A DNA stretch of 64,000 nt, from assembly GCA_034421575.1 (NCBI GenBank), contig DAOUKG010000017.1, positions 1 through 64,000 on the forward strand, read 5' to 3'. This stretch comes from VXLM01 sp034421575. Lineage in GTDB: Bacteria; Chloroflexota; Dehalococcoidia; Lucifugimonadales; VXLM01. The position numbers and the translations under genes are program-made. Position 1 is the stretch's first letter; every line of letters begins with the position of its first letter. The notes under the pieces are model-generated. The model saw only the letters and a list, made by a program, of their open reading frames with translations. It had not been told where the DNA came from and searched no databases. Below, piece after piece: positions 34,256-42,483 of the stretch.

Positions 34256-34611
34256 AGCGGGGTAAGATAGCCTAGCGCCCCCTCCTCAACCTGTAGTCGT
34301 CCCTCCGAATTCCCGACCGCCCTTCCTCAGAAAATAACCCCCGGCCAACCCATCGTAGGGGCAACCCTCGTGGTTGCCCGTCCCCGACACCACGCCACCA
34401 CCACCCGTCATTCCGGCGAAGGCCGGAATCCAGTCCCCGGATCCTGCTGGCTCGTGCCAACCCCATTTTCATTGTTGGAGGTATCGGCGGCAGCCGACAT
34501 GAACGATCGCTACGAAAATAGGCCCCAATACCCCACATCGTCATTCCCGCGAAAGAACGTCACCCCGTACCACGATACGGGGCGGGAATCCAGCATTCTC
34601 CTCCCTCCCGA
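34256..34611. repeat. Intergenic repeats between clpX and rhomboid gene
   Basis: No gene is seen. The stretch contains 'gtaggggcaaccctcgtggt' (about 34355-34380), a 'cattccggcgaaggccggaa' hairpin (about 34410-34430), and a 'gtaccacgatacggggcggg' unit (about 34565-34592). Genes on both sides converge here. Confidence 0.5.
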
Positions 34612-35634
34612 TCACCTGTTGGGAGGTATCGCGCGAATGGTCTCCAGCGCATCGGCCTGGACCCTCCGGCTCCCCAACCGAAGGGCGATGGCCAGCTCCT
34701 GTCGTGCAAGCTGGTAGTTGCCTGCCTCGACATAGATCTTGCCGCGCAGAAGGTGCGCCTGGGCCGCTGCCAGGGGGTTGGACTCTATCGCCAGCGCCAG
34801 TTCGTCGAGCGCGCGGGAGATGTCGCCCTGCGAGTAGTAGCGCTCGGCGCGGAAATAGTGGGTAAATTCGTTATCCGGCAGCCTGAGGTCGGCGACGATG
34901 ACTCCGAGGGCCAGAATGACCAGGGACACAGGGACGACCCACCACTTGAGGATGAGCGACCCCGTGGTGTCGACGATCACCTGGCTGCCGAACATGGTGC
35001 GAGCGCTCATGTACTGAGGCGAGAGCGTCAGCCCGAGAACGAACCCCGCTACCAGTCCGCCGCCGTGAGCCCAGTTGTCGATGCCGGGCGTCGACAGGCC
35101 GATGAATATGTTTATCGCGACGATGATTCCAACGCCGATGAGGCTTTGCTGCGCGTGTTTGCCGAACGTCTTGCGCTGCATCACGAAGTAGGCCGCGAGC
35201 GCGCCGACGATCCCGAATATCGCGCCGCTCGCCCCCGCCGCTATGGCAATCGAATTGAACAGGTAGCTCGTGACGCTGCCGGCAAGTCCTGCCAGAAAGT
35301 ACAGCAAGAAGAAGCGCTGGTGACCGTACGCTCGCTCCACCGTCTGCCCGAAGATGAAGAGGCCGAGCGCGTTGAACCCCAGGTGCATGAAGCCTGAGTG
35401 AAGGAACATCGCCGTGAAGAGCCGCCAGTACTCTCCTTGCGAGATGAGCGGGCCGAACATTGCGCCGAAGTCGAGCAGGACATCGGGGTCTTCCGTCCCG
35501 CCCGCTAGGTGCGCGAGACCGAAGACGACGACGTTGATGGCCAGCAGCGCATAGGTCAGGTACGGCCTCCGCACCAGTTCCGGCATGGGGACGTAGGATT
35601 CCGGCCGCTGGTCGTATTCGTCGCTTTCGTACAC
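34612..35634 (-). CDS. Rhomboid-family intramembrane serine protease with TPR tail
   Basis: This 340-residue protein has six to seven membrane segments. The catalytic serine lies in GASGAIFG (about residue 135), the catalytic histidine in NWAHGGGLVAGFVLG (about residue 190), and the L1-loop HSGFMHLGFNALGL motif near residue 80. After the membrane core the last 100 residues carry one to two TPR-like repeats (FRAERYYSQGDISRALDELA and LRGKIYVEAGNYQLARQELA), probably facing the cytoplasm. The natural substrate is unknown. Confidence 0.88.
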   Translation of the reverse strand: MYESDEYDQRPESYVPMPELVRRPYLTYALLAINVVVFGLAHLAGGTEDPDVLLDFGAMFGPLISQGEYWRLFTAMFLHSGFMHLGFNALGLFIFGQTVERAYGHQRFFLLYFLAGLAGSVTSYLFNSIAIAAGASGAIFGIVGALAAYFVMQRKTFGKHAQQSLIGVGIIVAINIFIGLSTPGIDNWAHGGGLVAGFVLGLTLSPQYMSARTMFGSQVIVDTTGSLILKWWVVPVSLVILALGVIVADLRLPDNEFTHYFRAERYYSQGDISRALDELALAIESNPLAAAQAHLLRGKIYVEAGNYQLARQELAIALRLGSRRVQADALETIRAIPPNR

Positions 35635-35697
35635 GTGCTGTCCGGAGTGAAGTGTGTCCAGGGATACCGGACGGTGAGGCCGTCCATGGGGTCATTG

Positions 35698-35836
35698 TAA
35701 CTGTTCAGACTTCATGAGAGCACTCGACACACACAGCCCATCGTCATTCCCGCGTAGGCGGGAATCTAATCCCTCTCCCGTTCGCGGGAGAGGGCTAGGG
35801 TGAGGGTGTATTCCCCTCACCAAGACTGAACAGTTA
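35698..35836. repeat. Family A repeat, copy with both arms
   Basis: This 139-bp unit begins TAACTGTTCAGACTTCATGA and ends ACTGAACAGTTA. Inside are 'cattcccgcgtaggcgggaa' and 'ctcccgttcgcgggagaggg' hairpins. It fills the gap between the divergent rhomboid and yqeG genes. Confidence 0.65.
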
Positions 35837-35922
35837 CTGTCATCCTTCTTCGGTGCGATGCCCCGTAGTTCTACGATACACTAGGCCCCGCGACGCACTC
35901 AACAACCACTCGGAGGGGCCTC

Positions 35923-36450
35923 GTGACGCTACTCAGCGAAGCGCTTCCCGGCAGGGACGATCTTCGCCCCGATCAGCAGGTCGACAGCATTGCCGATATC
36001 GACGCGCGCGCCCTCTACGACCGGGGCATACGCGCCATCGGGTTCGACGCCGACCAAACGCTGTGCCGGTTCCACGGAATGGGCATCGACGAACAACTCT
36101 TGATGAGCATCGAGGTCATGCGCGGGCTGTTCGGCGACAGGGTCTGCATCATCTCCAACTGCACGGACAGGCGGCGGGAGGAGCTTCTCGAACACTTTCC
36201 AATGCACGTGGTGCCCGTTCGCAAGCGAAAGCCCTCCCCCTTGCCATACCGCGAGGCGGAGCGACACTTCGACGTGCCGCCGGAGCAGTGGGCCTTCGTG
36301 GGCGACCGCATCCTGACCGACATCGTGGGCGCCAACCGGGCGGGCTGGCACTCGATACTCGTGCCGCCCCTAGCCCCGGAGACCGACCCGTGGTTCATCA
36401 GCATGGCCCGTACCTATGAGCGCCTTCTCCGGCGGGCTTATGGCATGTAG
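35923..36450 (+). CDS. YqeG-family HAD phosphatase
   Basis: This 175-residue HAD subfamily IIIA protein has motif I as GFDADQTLCRFHG (nucleophile Asp, about residue 44), motif II as IISNCTDRRRE, and motif III/IV as PLPYREAERHFD and FVGDRILTDIVGANRAGW. It starts at a GTG with a GGAGGGGCC ribosome-binding site. YqeG proteins are probable phosphatases of unknown substrate; in other phyla they sit near ribosome-assembly genes, which is not the case here. Confidence 0.82.
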   Translation: MTLLSEALPGRDDLRPDQQVDSIADIDARALYDRGIRAIGFDADQTLCRFHGMGIDEQLLMSIEVMRGLFGDRVCIISNCTDRRREELLEHFPMHVVPVRKRKPSPLPYREAERHFDVPPEQWAFVGDRILTDIVGANRAGWHSILVPPLAPETDPWFISMARTYERLLRRAYGM

Positions 36451-36539
36451 GGCGGCCCTTCCGCTAAGGGGGTGTTTCCGAAGTCCGTGAAATCCGTTCG
36501 TGGTGAGCTTGTCGAACCATGAACGGTTTCGGCTGACTT

Positions 36540-36694
36540 ATACCAATTCGTTTTGAATACACCATGAATTGATGGTGACACCACCACGTCATCCGTCATT
36601 CCGGCGTAGAGCTTGCCCCGTACTCCGATACGGGGCCGGAATCCAGAAAGGCTGGTCAGTCGACAATACGGCCTCATCACACCTAATTATTGGT
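36540..36694. repeat. Family D repeat, copy 1, overlapping a gene end
   Basis: This 155-bp unit runs from ATACCAATTCG to TAATTATTGGT, with short inverted ends (ACCAATT/ATTGGT) and a core 'ccgtactccgatacggggcc' hairpin. A closely similar copy lies at 37281-37431 in the same orientation. This copy covers the stop codon of the methyltransferase gene. A Family C fragment (36466-36535) adjoins it. Confidence 0.6.
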
Positions 36695-37249
36695 TCGGGG
36701 CTTGGTCGCCTTCACCCTATACTGGCGATTGACTTCCGGGGACGGCTCCCCACACATGAGACCGGCGGACTCCAGCAGATCGAGCATCTCGTCCGACGGT
36801 GCTCGATCGACCCATTGTACGACCATCAACCTGCCCCCGGGCTTGAGCAGCCGCGCGAGGTCAAGGGCCAGGGCCTGCTTCTCTTCTCTCGACTCCCGAT
36901 AGTGAAACACCAGCGTACACAGGACGTGGTCTGCCACTCCCTCCGGCAACGGAGCTTCCGGCCCATCGTTGAGCAGTGACGTGACGTTGGTGAGTCCCGC
37001 ATCCGCTGCTCTCGACTCAACCAGTGACACCATGCCTTCATGGATGTCCAGTGCGTACACCATGCCGGTGGGGCCGACTGTTTCAGCTGCCGGAAGGGTC
37101 ACGAGACCCGGACCGCAGCCGTAGTCCACGACTGTCATTCCGGGCCGAAGCCCTGCATCATCCAAGAGTTCTACAGGCGTCAGCCCGTTGAGTCTCCGTT
37201 CCGGGTCCAGCAGACTTGCCGTCCACTCATCGCTGTATCGATTGCTCAT
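36683..37249 (-). CDS. Class I SAM-dependent methyltransferase
   Basis: This 188-residue protein has the SAM-binding motif I in TVVDYGCGPGLVTLPAAE (about residue 38), an acidic loop in VYALDIHEG, and motif IV-like HVLCTLVFHYRE. The substrate is unknown. The start at 37249 (MSNRYSDEW) has a GGAG upstream; the longer open frame enters a Family D repeat. The last codons and the stop lie inside the end of another Family D repeat, so the natural C-terminus may have been altered. Confidence 0.78.
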   Translation of the reverse strand: MSNRYSDEWTASLLDPERRLNGLTPVELLDDAGLRPGMTVVDYGCGPGLVTLPAAETVGPTGMVYALDIHEGMVSLVESRAADAGLTNVTSLLNDGPEAPLPEGVADHVLCTLVFHYRESREEKQALALDLARLLKPGGRLMVVQWVDRAPSDEMLDLLESAGLMCGEPSPEVNRQYRVKATKPRTNN

Positions 37250-37280
37250 CCAAGTGACTCCGTCCTGTGAGATGGGACTA

Positions 37281-37431
37281 ATACCAATTCGTTTTAACCA
37301 CACCGTGAATTGGCTGTGACACAACCAACTTATCCGTCATTCCGGCGTAGAGCTTGCCCCGTACTCCGATACGGGGCCGGAGTCCAGAAAGCTCAATCAG
37401 CAAGAATACGGCCTCATCACACTCAATTGGT
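37281..37431. repeat. Family D repeat, copy 2
   Basis: This 151-bp unit runs from ATACCAATTCG to CAATTGGT, close to copy 1 over nearly its whole length. The two copies bracket the methyltransferase gene. Further right, up to xseB, are a 'cccgtatcgtggtacggggt' hairpin and a Family B-like 'ttgtgcaagggtctcc' arm. Confidence 0.6.
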
Positions 37432-37565
37432 GCTGCTAATCCAAGCGATAAAGAGATTTGGGGCCAGCCCCGTATCGTGGTACGGGGTGACGTTCCTTCG
37501 CCGGTATGACGGCATTTCAAAGGTCTCTCTCTCCGCAGGAATGGCAGGGGTTGTGCAAGGGTCTC

Positions 37566-37823
37566 CTAAAACGGATCAGGCTCGGCGGGTTCAGGTTGCG
37601 ACTCTCCGTAGGCCGTCTGGATCTGGGTAATCTTCAGTTCGGCCTTTGACAGGACGTCGCCGCAGAAGTTCGCAAGCCGCATCCCCCTCTCGAAGAGCGC
37701 GGTCGTCTCGTTCAGCGAGAGCTCACCCGCCTCCATGGCCCGGACCGTCTCTTCGAGCTGCTCCAACGCCTGCTCAAACGTGAGGTCTTTGAATTCGTCT
37801 TCGGCCTTGGTCATATCCTGCAT
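37566..37823 (-). CDS. xseB: Exodeoxyribonuclease VII small subunit
   Basis: This 85-residue helical protein matches XseB: FEQALEQLEETVRAMEAGEL, then ALFERGMRLANFCGDVLSKA. It binds the large subunit XseA to form the single-strand exonuclease of mismatch and recombination pathways. It follows xseA by 21 bp. Confidence 0.93.
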   Translation of the reverse strand: MQDMTKAEDEFKDLTFEQALEQLEETVRAMEAGELSLNETTALFERGMRLANFCGDVLSKAELKITQIQTAYGESQPEPAEPDPF

Positions 37824-37844
37824 TTGCTTTGACCGCCTATCTGG

Positions 37845-39107
37845 TTAGTCATTGAAGAGGTCCATGCTCGTCTGTCCGCTTGCGGGCGACTTCCTCGATT
37901 TAGTCCGTCGCCGCGTGGCCGGACGAGGTGCGTTCCCGGTCACCTGCGCTTTGAAGTCGCCGTCTGCCACCGTCACTCCGATGAGGTCGCCATCACCCAC
38001 TTGAGACGGAGAAGTGACAACCCTGCTTCCACTATGGACGATGGCGTACCCCCGCGACAACGTATCACTGGGACTCAGGGATTCCAGCTTACCCTTAAGA
38101 CCGTTCACACGCTCGCCCGCGACCTGCATTGTTCCGCGCAGATGTCCTGCCGTCGTCCGCATCATGTCGTCGATCCGAAGCCGGAGGGTGTCAAAGTCCG
38201 GCAGGCCCCGGTGGAGGCGTGGCCGGAGCGCGTCCAACTCCCAGCGCGCCCCTTCGAGGCGGCCCATGATGATGGAATCCAGCGACCTGCGGTGCATCCC
38301 GATCTCGGCGAACAGCTCCGCCTGATCGGGCATGACGAGCTCCGCCGCGGCCGACGGCGTCGGCGCTCGAACGTCGGCAACCAGGTCGGCAATGGAGTAG
38401 TCGGTCTCATGGCCGATGGCGCTGACGACCGGCGTCTTGCTCTTGAAGATCGCCCGTGCCACGTCCTCCTCGTTGAACGGCCAGAGGTCCTCCAGGGAGC
38501 CGCCCCCGCGCGCGACGATGACCACGTCGATGTCATCGAGACGTTCCAGCGCGTCGAACGCCGCGACGATCGTGCCGACAGCCTCCTGGCCCTGCACCAA
38601 TGCGGGCGCGAGGACAAGCTCCACGGCGGGGTAGCGGCGGGCCGTCACGTTCTGAATGTCGTGCCACACCGAACCCGTGGGCGACGTGACGACCCCCACT
38701 CGCACGGGGAATCTGGGCAGCGGCCGCTTGCGCGACGGCTCGAACAGGCCCTCTTTTTCCAGCCGTAGCTTCAGCTCTTCCAGCTTCAGCTGCAGCTCGC
38801 CCACGCCCTCGGGCTGCACGATGTCGGCGATGAGTTGAAGATCGCCGCGAGGCTCGTAGAGCGCAATACGACCGTGGGCGATCACGGCCCCGCCCTCCTC
38901 GATCAGGTCGGCTCCGACTCCGCCGCCCCGAAACATCACGCAGCGCAGCGTTGCGCTCCCATCGCGCAGGCTGAAGTACGAGTGCCCCGCCGCTGAGCGC
39001 GTCAGATTCCCGACCTCGCCCTGCACCCACACGTTCTGCAGGACGGGGTCTTCGCGGAGTATCTCCGTGAGGTACTTCGCCACCTCTGATACTGAGTAGA
39101 CGGCCAT
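37845..39107 (-). CDS. xseA: Exodeoxyribonuclease VII large subunit
   Basis: This 420-residue protein has an N-terminal OB-fold (VWVQGEVGNLTRSAAGHSYF) and the catalytic region with the family motifs VVTSPTGSVWHDI, VIVARGGGSLEDLWPFNEE and SAIGHETDYSIADLVAD. The coiled-coil segment before the end is shorter than in E. coli XseA, and a basic tail (TRRRTKSRKS) follows. It starts 9 bp after the stop of a broken DNA methyltransferase. Confidence 0.95.
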   Translation of the reverse strand: MAVYSVSEVAKYLTEILREDPVLQNVWVQGEVGNLTRSAAGHSYFSLRDGSATLRCVMFRGGGVGADLIEEGGAVIAHGRIALYEPRGDLQLIADIVQPEGVGELQLKLEELKLRLEKEGLFEPSRKRPLPRFPVRVGVVTSPTGSVWHDIQNVTARRYPAVELVLAPALVQGQEAVGTIVAAFDALERLDDIDVVIVARGGGSLEDLWPFNEEDVARAIFKSKTPVVSAIGHETDYSIADLVADVRAPTPSAAAELVMPDQAELFAEIGMHRRSLDSIIMGRLEGARWELDALRPRLHRGLPDFDTLRLRIDDMMRTTAGHLRGTMQVAGERVNGLKGKLESLSPSDTLSRGYAIVHSGSRVVTSPSQVGDGDLIGVTVADGDFKAQVTGNAPRPATRRRTKSRKSPASGQTSMDLFND

Positions 39108-39207
39108 GCAATCGCCTTACGTTATGACTGTTCCCAACTCTTTCAACCGCGCTACCAGGTACTCCTGCGGTCGATCTCCCTTGATGCTGTTGCAGTGGCC
39201 GCAGAGC

Positions 39208-40381
39208 GGTTCTTTTGCGTTATAGCGTATGTACAACAAGATGCCTCACTCATTCGTATTCGCCATGAGTTCTATCTGCTTGTAGGACATTCCTGTAAGC
39301 CTAAAGCCGCACTCACCGTACTCACACCAGCACTCGGTCGCACCGTTAGAGTAGTTCCCATTTCGAGAATGTGTGTGCTGCCGCCGCTTCAGTTCGATGA
39401 TGTCACCTGCATAGGCACCAACAAGCTCTCTCACGTCTTTGAGATCAGCATCATTCCTGATTGCCAAAACAATCTCCCCCACTTCTTCATCCAATGCGTA
39501 CCAGCGGCCCCATATATGGTCGTTCAAAGAGGACGCGAAGCCAGAGAGTCCGCCGAAGTTCCCTGCTGTCCAAGTGTCTACAGAAAAATAACGTCGGCAT
39601 GGTTTGCATCCCCATACGAATGCATGGTTAAGCTCAACGTCGTAAGTGATAAGTTTGTCCTCTCTACCATACACCTTCTCCTTGACCCGATTAACGGCCT
39701 CCCCGCACCACGGACAACTGACTGCATCACTGTCGCCCCAAATCAAACTCCCCACGATTGGGGAGAGTACAGCGTTTACCTTGTCGGTGATCTGGTCTAT
39801 TCCACGCCGGCGATCCAGATATTCACGAAGTCGGTCATCAGAACCGTTGTAGTTCTTCTTGCGGGCATTACAGGTCTTGCAGGTGGCTTGAAGGTTAGAG
39901 AGGACATTCGTGCCCCCTGCCGAAACGGGAACCCTGTGGTCGATTGCTAGTGGCTCGGCCCGCAGGTCACATCCGCAGTAAACGCACCGAAAGTTGTCTC
40001 GCTCCAAAACTTCTGACCGCTTTGTTGCTGAGACATACCGCATCTTCCGTCTTCGCTTTTGCTCAGCCTCCCAATCCCGGTCTCTCTGCTCTGCGTCAGC
40101 CTTTCCCTGAGAACCTACCGGATAGCAAGATGGTCTTCGGTAGGAACGGCCTTCCAAAATGTTTCTGATTGTAGCTGTGCTGACATCATACTTTGATGCC
40201 AATACAGGAACTCTCACATCCATCAGAGGAACGGGGCAGTCGCTATACGACCTACTTCCGTTCAGTGCGAACGCTACCCTAATTTCAACAACTTCACTAT
40301 CTTCAAGAATGCGTCCCAATTCTGCCTCCAAACAAAACCATAGACATTGCTACTCCCTATACGCTACAACGCAAAAGAACC
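39208..40381. mobile_element. HNH-encoding element bounded by 23-bp inverted repeats
   Basis: The left end GGTTCTTTTGCGTTATAGCG(TAT) (39208-39230) is the reverse complement of the right end (40359-40381) with one mismatch in 23. The 1,174 bp between them hold a single gene for an HNH endonuclease. Both outer edges abut fragments of a DNA methyltransferase. No target-site duplication is visible. Organisation with a single nuclease gene and terminal inverted repeats resembles an insertion sequence, but no transposase family is recognised. Confidence 0.65.
39246..40331 (-). CDS. HNH endonuclease with N-terminal helix-turn-helix
   Basis: This protein has up to 361 residues. Near residues 45-60, LASKYDVSTATIRNILEG is a helix-turn-helix like those in phage and homing HNH nucleases. 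The HNH core lies at about 113-162: FRCVYCGCDLRAEPLAIDHR, then SAGGTNVLSNLQATCKTCN, with two CxxC zinc pairs. Further on, CPWCGEAVNRV and GCKPCRRYFS form a second zinc-ribbon-like set. The start is a TTG at 40331, without a clear ribosome-binding site; a stop precedes it by a few codons. It is the only gene of the inverted-repeat element. Confidence 0.78.
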   Translation of the reverse strand: MEAELGRILEDSEVVEIRVAFALNGSRSYSDCPVPLMDVRVPVLASKYDVSTATIRNILEGRSYRRPSCYPVGSQGKADAEQRDRDWEAEQKRRRKMRYVSATKRSEVLERDNFRCVYCGCDLRAEPLAIDHRVPVSAGGTNVLSNLQATCKTCNARKKNYNGSDDRLREYLDRRRGIDQITDKVNAVLSPIVGSLIWGDSDAVSCPWCGEAVNRVKEKVYGREDKLITYDVELNHAFVWGCKPCRRYFSVDTWTAGNFGGLSGFASSLNDHIWGRWYALDEEVGEIVLAIRNDADLKDVRELVGAYAGDIIELKRRQHTHSRNGNYSNGATECWCEYGECGFRLTGMSYKQIELMANTNE

Positions 40382-40596
40382 CTCGTAGTCGCGTTGAAGT
40401 TGAACGGCGGATCGAGGTAGATCAAGTCCACCGACTCGGAGTTCAGGCCCCGCAGAATGTCAAGGTTCTCGCTCGTCCATATCGTCCTGTTCACGAAGTT
40501 TGCTGGCATGTGGGTATGATACTTAGAATGCGAACGGATGTCTAGGAACGGTACTCCATATTGGCGTCGCCCGTCCTCGACGCGCCGGATAAGATG

Positions 40597-40602
40597 TATA
40601 AT
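40597..40602 (+). promoter_or_regulatory. -10 box of PIN toxin-antitoxin pair
   Basis: TGTATAAT (40595-40602) lies 34 bp before the antitoxin ATG. A -35 match at the proper distance is not clear. Confidence 0.45.
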
Positions 40603-40636
40603 GGTTCCAGAGCTACATTCGCTAAGAGCGCGAACC

Positions 40637-40909
40637 ATGATAACCAACGTAAAGGCCACATACGCCAACGGCGCGCTTGTGCCGTTGCGGCCGCTCGACC
40701 TGGAAGAGGGCGCGGAAGTGACGGTGTCTGTGGAGGATGGCGCGCCCGTGAAAGATGCGCCCCCGGCCAAGCGGGGCTTGGCTGCAATCGTCGAGAGGGT
40801 CAAGGAAGCCCAGAAGTCCATGCCCCCGGATGCGTGGGATGACCTGCCAACCGATGGCGCTGAGAACTACAAGCACTACCTCTACGGCTTCCCGAAGGAA
40901 AAGGATTGA
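40637..40909 (+). CDS. DUF104/AF2212-like antitoxin
   Basis: This 90-residue protein begins MITNVKATYANGALVPLRPL followed by DLEEGAEVTVSV, the beta-rich pattern of AF2212-type antitoxins (a VapB class). The C-terminal helical part (LAAIVERVKEAQKSMPPDAW) probably binds the PIN toxin. The frame is open upstream to 40538, but the family N-terminus is at 40637. It overlaps the toxin gene by 4 bp. Confidence 0.82.
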   Translation: MITNVKATYANGALVPLRPLDLEEGAEVTVSVEDGAPVKDAPPAKRGLAAIVERVKEAQKSMPPDAWDDLPTDGAENYKHYLYGFPKEKD

Positions 40910-41334
40910 ACCGAACCCTTTTCGCAGACTCGGGCTACTGGATTGCGTTGTGGAACCCCGAAGATGCGCTGCACGATAGGGCGATAACCCTTACAGAGGC
41001 TCTAAGGTCGTCCGCAGTCGTTACCACCCGGCTGGTCTTGATTGAGACTCTAAACTTCATGGCAGGGATGGGCCTCGCTCGGCGTAGGTACGCAGTCCGC
41101 ATGGCGCAAGACTTGGAGGACGATCCCGACGTTGAGATAGTGCCACTGTCGGACGCTCAATTCAGAGCCGCGCTTGAGAGGTACGCCGCCCGACCTGACC
41201 AGCGATGGAGCGTCACCGACTGCGCCTGCTTCCTTGTCATGGAAGAGCGCGGCATGACCGATGCGCTTGCCCACGACCGCGATTTCGAGCAGGCCGGCTT
41301 CGCGCCCCTGCTCAGGAATAATCACCCGCGATAG
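40906..41334 (+). CDS. PIN-domain toxin (VapC-like)
   Basis: This 142-residue PIN ribonuclease has Asp8 in LFADSGYWIALWNPED, Glu in LVLIETLNFM, Asp in WSVTDCACFLVME and Asp in DALAHDRDFEQAGF. It starts at a TTG that overlaps the antitoxin stop (TTGA). This is the second PIN toxin-antitoxin pair in the window, with an antitoxin unrelated to the first. Confidence 0.85.
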   Translation: MNRTLFADSGYWIALWNPEDALHDRAITLTEALRSSAVVTTRLVLIETLNFMAGMGLARRRYAVRMAQDLEDDPDVEIVPLSDAQFRAALERYAARPDQRWSVTDCACFLVMEERGMTDALAHDRDFEQAGFAPLLRNNHPR

Positions 41335-41472
41335 CGCACCCCGCCCCACAACGTCATTCCCGCGAAGGCGGGAATCTAAGCCCCTCTCTCGTTCGCAGGA
41401 GAGGACTGGAGCTTGCCCCGCACTTGATACGGGGGTGAGGGTAGGAGAGCGGAATTGCAGGCCGGAACGAGG
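41335..41472. repeat. Intergenic hairpin repeats
   Basis: Between the convergent toxin and efp genes lie 'cattcccgcgaaggcgggaa' (about 41353-41373) and 'ctctctcgttcgcaggagag' (about 41384-41404) hairpins, possible bidirectional terminators. Confidence 0.5.
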
Positions 41473-42036
41473 TTACACACGCCCTGCGTATTCGCCCGTG
41501 CGGGTGTCGACCCTGATCGTCTCCCCAACGTCGATGAAGAGCGGCACCTGGACGACGAGGCCCGTCTGCACCGTGGCGGGCTTGCTGCCGCCGGTGGCCG
41601 TGTCGCCCTTGAACCCCGGATCCGTTTCGACTACCTCAAGGTCAACGTTGAGCGGTATCTCGATGCTGATCGGCTCGTCCTGGAAGAGCACCAAGTCGAC
41701 GGTCGTCTGCTCGATGAGGTACGGAAGAGAGTCCGAGATCTGGTCGCCGTTCAGGGGGAACTGCTCGTAGGTCTCGTTGTCCATGAAATAGTACAGTTCG
41801 CCGTCCTGGTAGATGTACTCCGCCTTGCGGCGCTCCACGTCGGCAACGGTGAACTTCACGTCGAAGCCGTTGAAGGTACGGTCCACGATGCGGCCCGTCC
41901 GGAGGGAGCGAAACCTGATCCGCATCACGGGAGCGCGCTGCTGCATCTTCGTCCGCTCATAATCGACGACGGCGTATGGCTCGCCGTCAAGCGAGATCGG
42001 CATTCCCTTCTTCAACTCGCCGTAGTTCAGCGTCAT
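41473..42036 (-). CDS. efp: Elongation factor P
   Basis: This 187-residue, three-domain protein frees ribosomes stalled at polyproline. The KOW-like N-terminal domain (LKKGMPISLDGEPYAVVDYE), the OB domain (YFMDNETYEQFPL) and the C-terminal domain (GLVVQVPLFIDVGETIRVDT) are complete. In the loop that carries the modified lysine in E. coli (PGKGQAF), the sequence here is KMQQRAPVM; the residue at the modification position appears to be Gln or Arg, so any lysine-based modification is unlikely. It follows aroQ by 9 bp. Confidence 0.92.
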   Translation of the reverse strand: MTLNYGELKKGMPISLDGEPYAVVDYERTKMQQRAPVMRIRFRSLRTGRIVDRTFNGFDVKFTVADVERRKAEYIYQDGELYYFMDNETYEQFPLNGDQISDSLPYLIEQTTVDLVLFQDEPISIEIPLNVDLEVVETDPGFKGDTATGGSKPATVQTGLVVQVPLFIDVGETIRVDTRTGEYAGRV

Positions 42037-42045
42037 TCAGTTCTC

Positions 42046-42483
42046 CTACTTCCGCTCGACGGTCTCGACAAGATAGTCAAGGGCATAGAGGTATCCGCGC
42101 CATCCCAGGCCTGCGATCTGGCCCTTCGCAAGCGACGCCATGACCGAGTGATGCCGGAATTCCTCGCGCGCGTGGATATTGGACAGGTGCACCTCGACGA
42201 ACGGGAGCCCGGTGTCCGCGATGGCGTCGCGCAGGGAGATGCCGTAGTGCGTCAGGGCTCCGGCGTTGATCACGAGGCCCGCGGCATCTGACGCCGCGCC
42301 CTGCAGGAAGTCGACGATTTCGCCCTCGTGGTTCGACTGGAAGAAATCGACCTCGACGCCGAGCGATTCCGCGCGCTCGCTGATGCGAGTCTCGATGTCG
42401 GCAAGCGTGTCGCTCCCGTACTGGGAGGGATCGCGCATACCAAGCCTGTTCAGATTCGGGCCGTTGACGATGAGGATTCTCAT
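42046..42483 (-). CDS. aroQ: Type II 3-dehydroquinate dehydratase
   Basis: This 145-residue enzyme catalyses the third step of the shikimate pathway. The motifs ILIVNGPNLNRLGMRDPSQY (with the catalytic Tyr), INAGALTHYGISLRDAI and EVHLSNIHAREEFRHHS (catalytic His) are intact. The start at 42483 gives the standard MRILIVNGPN; an in-frame codon at 42516 would add 11 residues. The aroQ-efp pair is common in many bacteria. Confidence 0.93.
   Translation of the reverse strand: MRILIVNGPNLNRLGMRDPSQYGSDTLADIETRISERAESLGVEVDFFQSNHEGEIVDFLQGAASDAAGLVINAGALTHYGISLRDAIADTGLPFVEVHLSNIHAREEFRHHSVMASLAKGQIAGLGWRGYLYALDYLVETVERK

Larger units (their letters stand above)
39117..40509 (-). pseudogene. DNA methyltransferase with HNH tail, interrupted and internally deleted
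   Basis: Two ends of one gene flank the HNH element. The 5' part (40509-40382) encodes MPANFVNRTIWTSENLDILR through VDLIYLDPPFNFN, the N-terminus of a site-specific DNA methylase with its catalytic DPPF motif; one base is missing just before the junction. The 3' part (39207-39117) encodes LCGHCNSIKGDRPQEYLVAR and LKELGTVIT then stop, the C-terminal HNH-like tail such methylases often carry. The middle, some 300 or more residues, is gone. Both junctions fall exactly at the inverted repeats of the inserted element. Confidence 0.75.

Noticed and set aside
39195..39950. 251-residue plus-strand ORF opposite the HNH gene
   Set aside because: Antisense to a protein with clear zinc and HNH motifs; product has no family.
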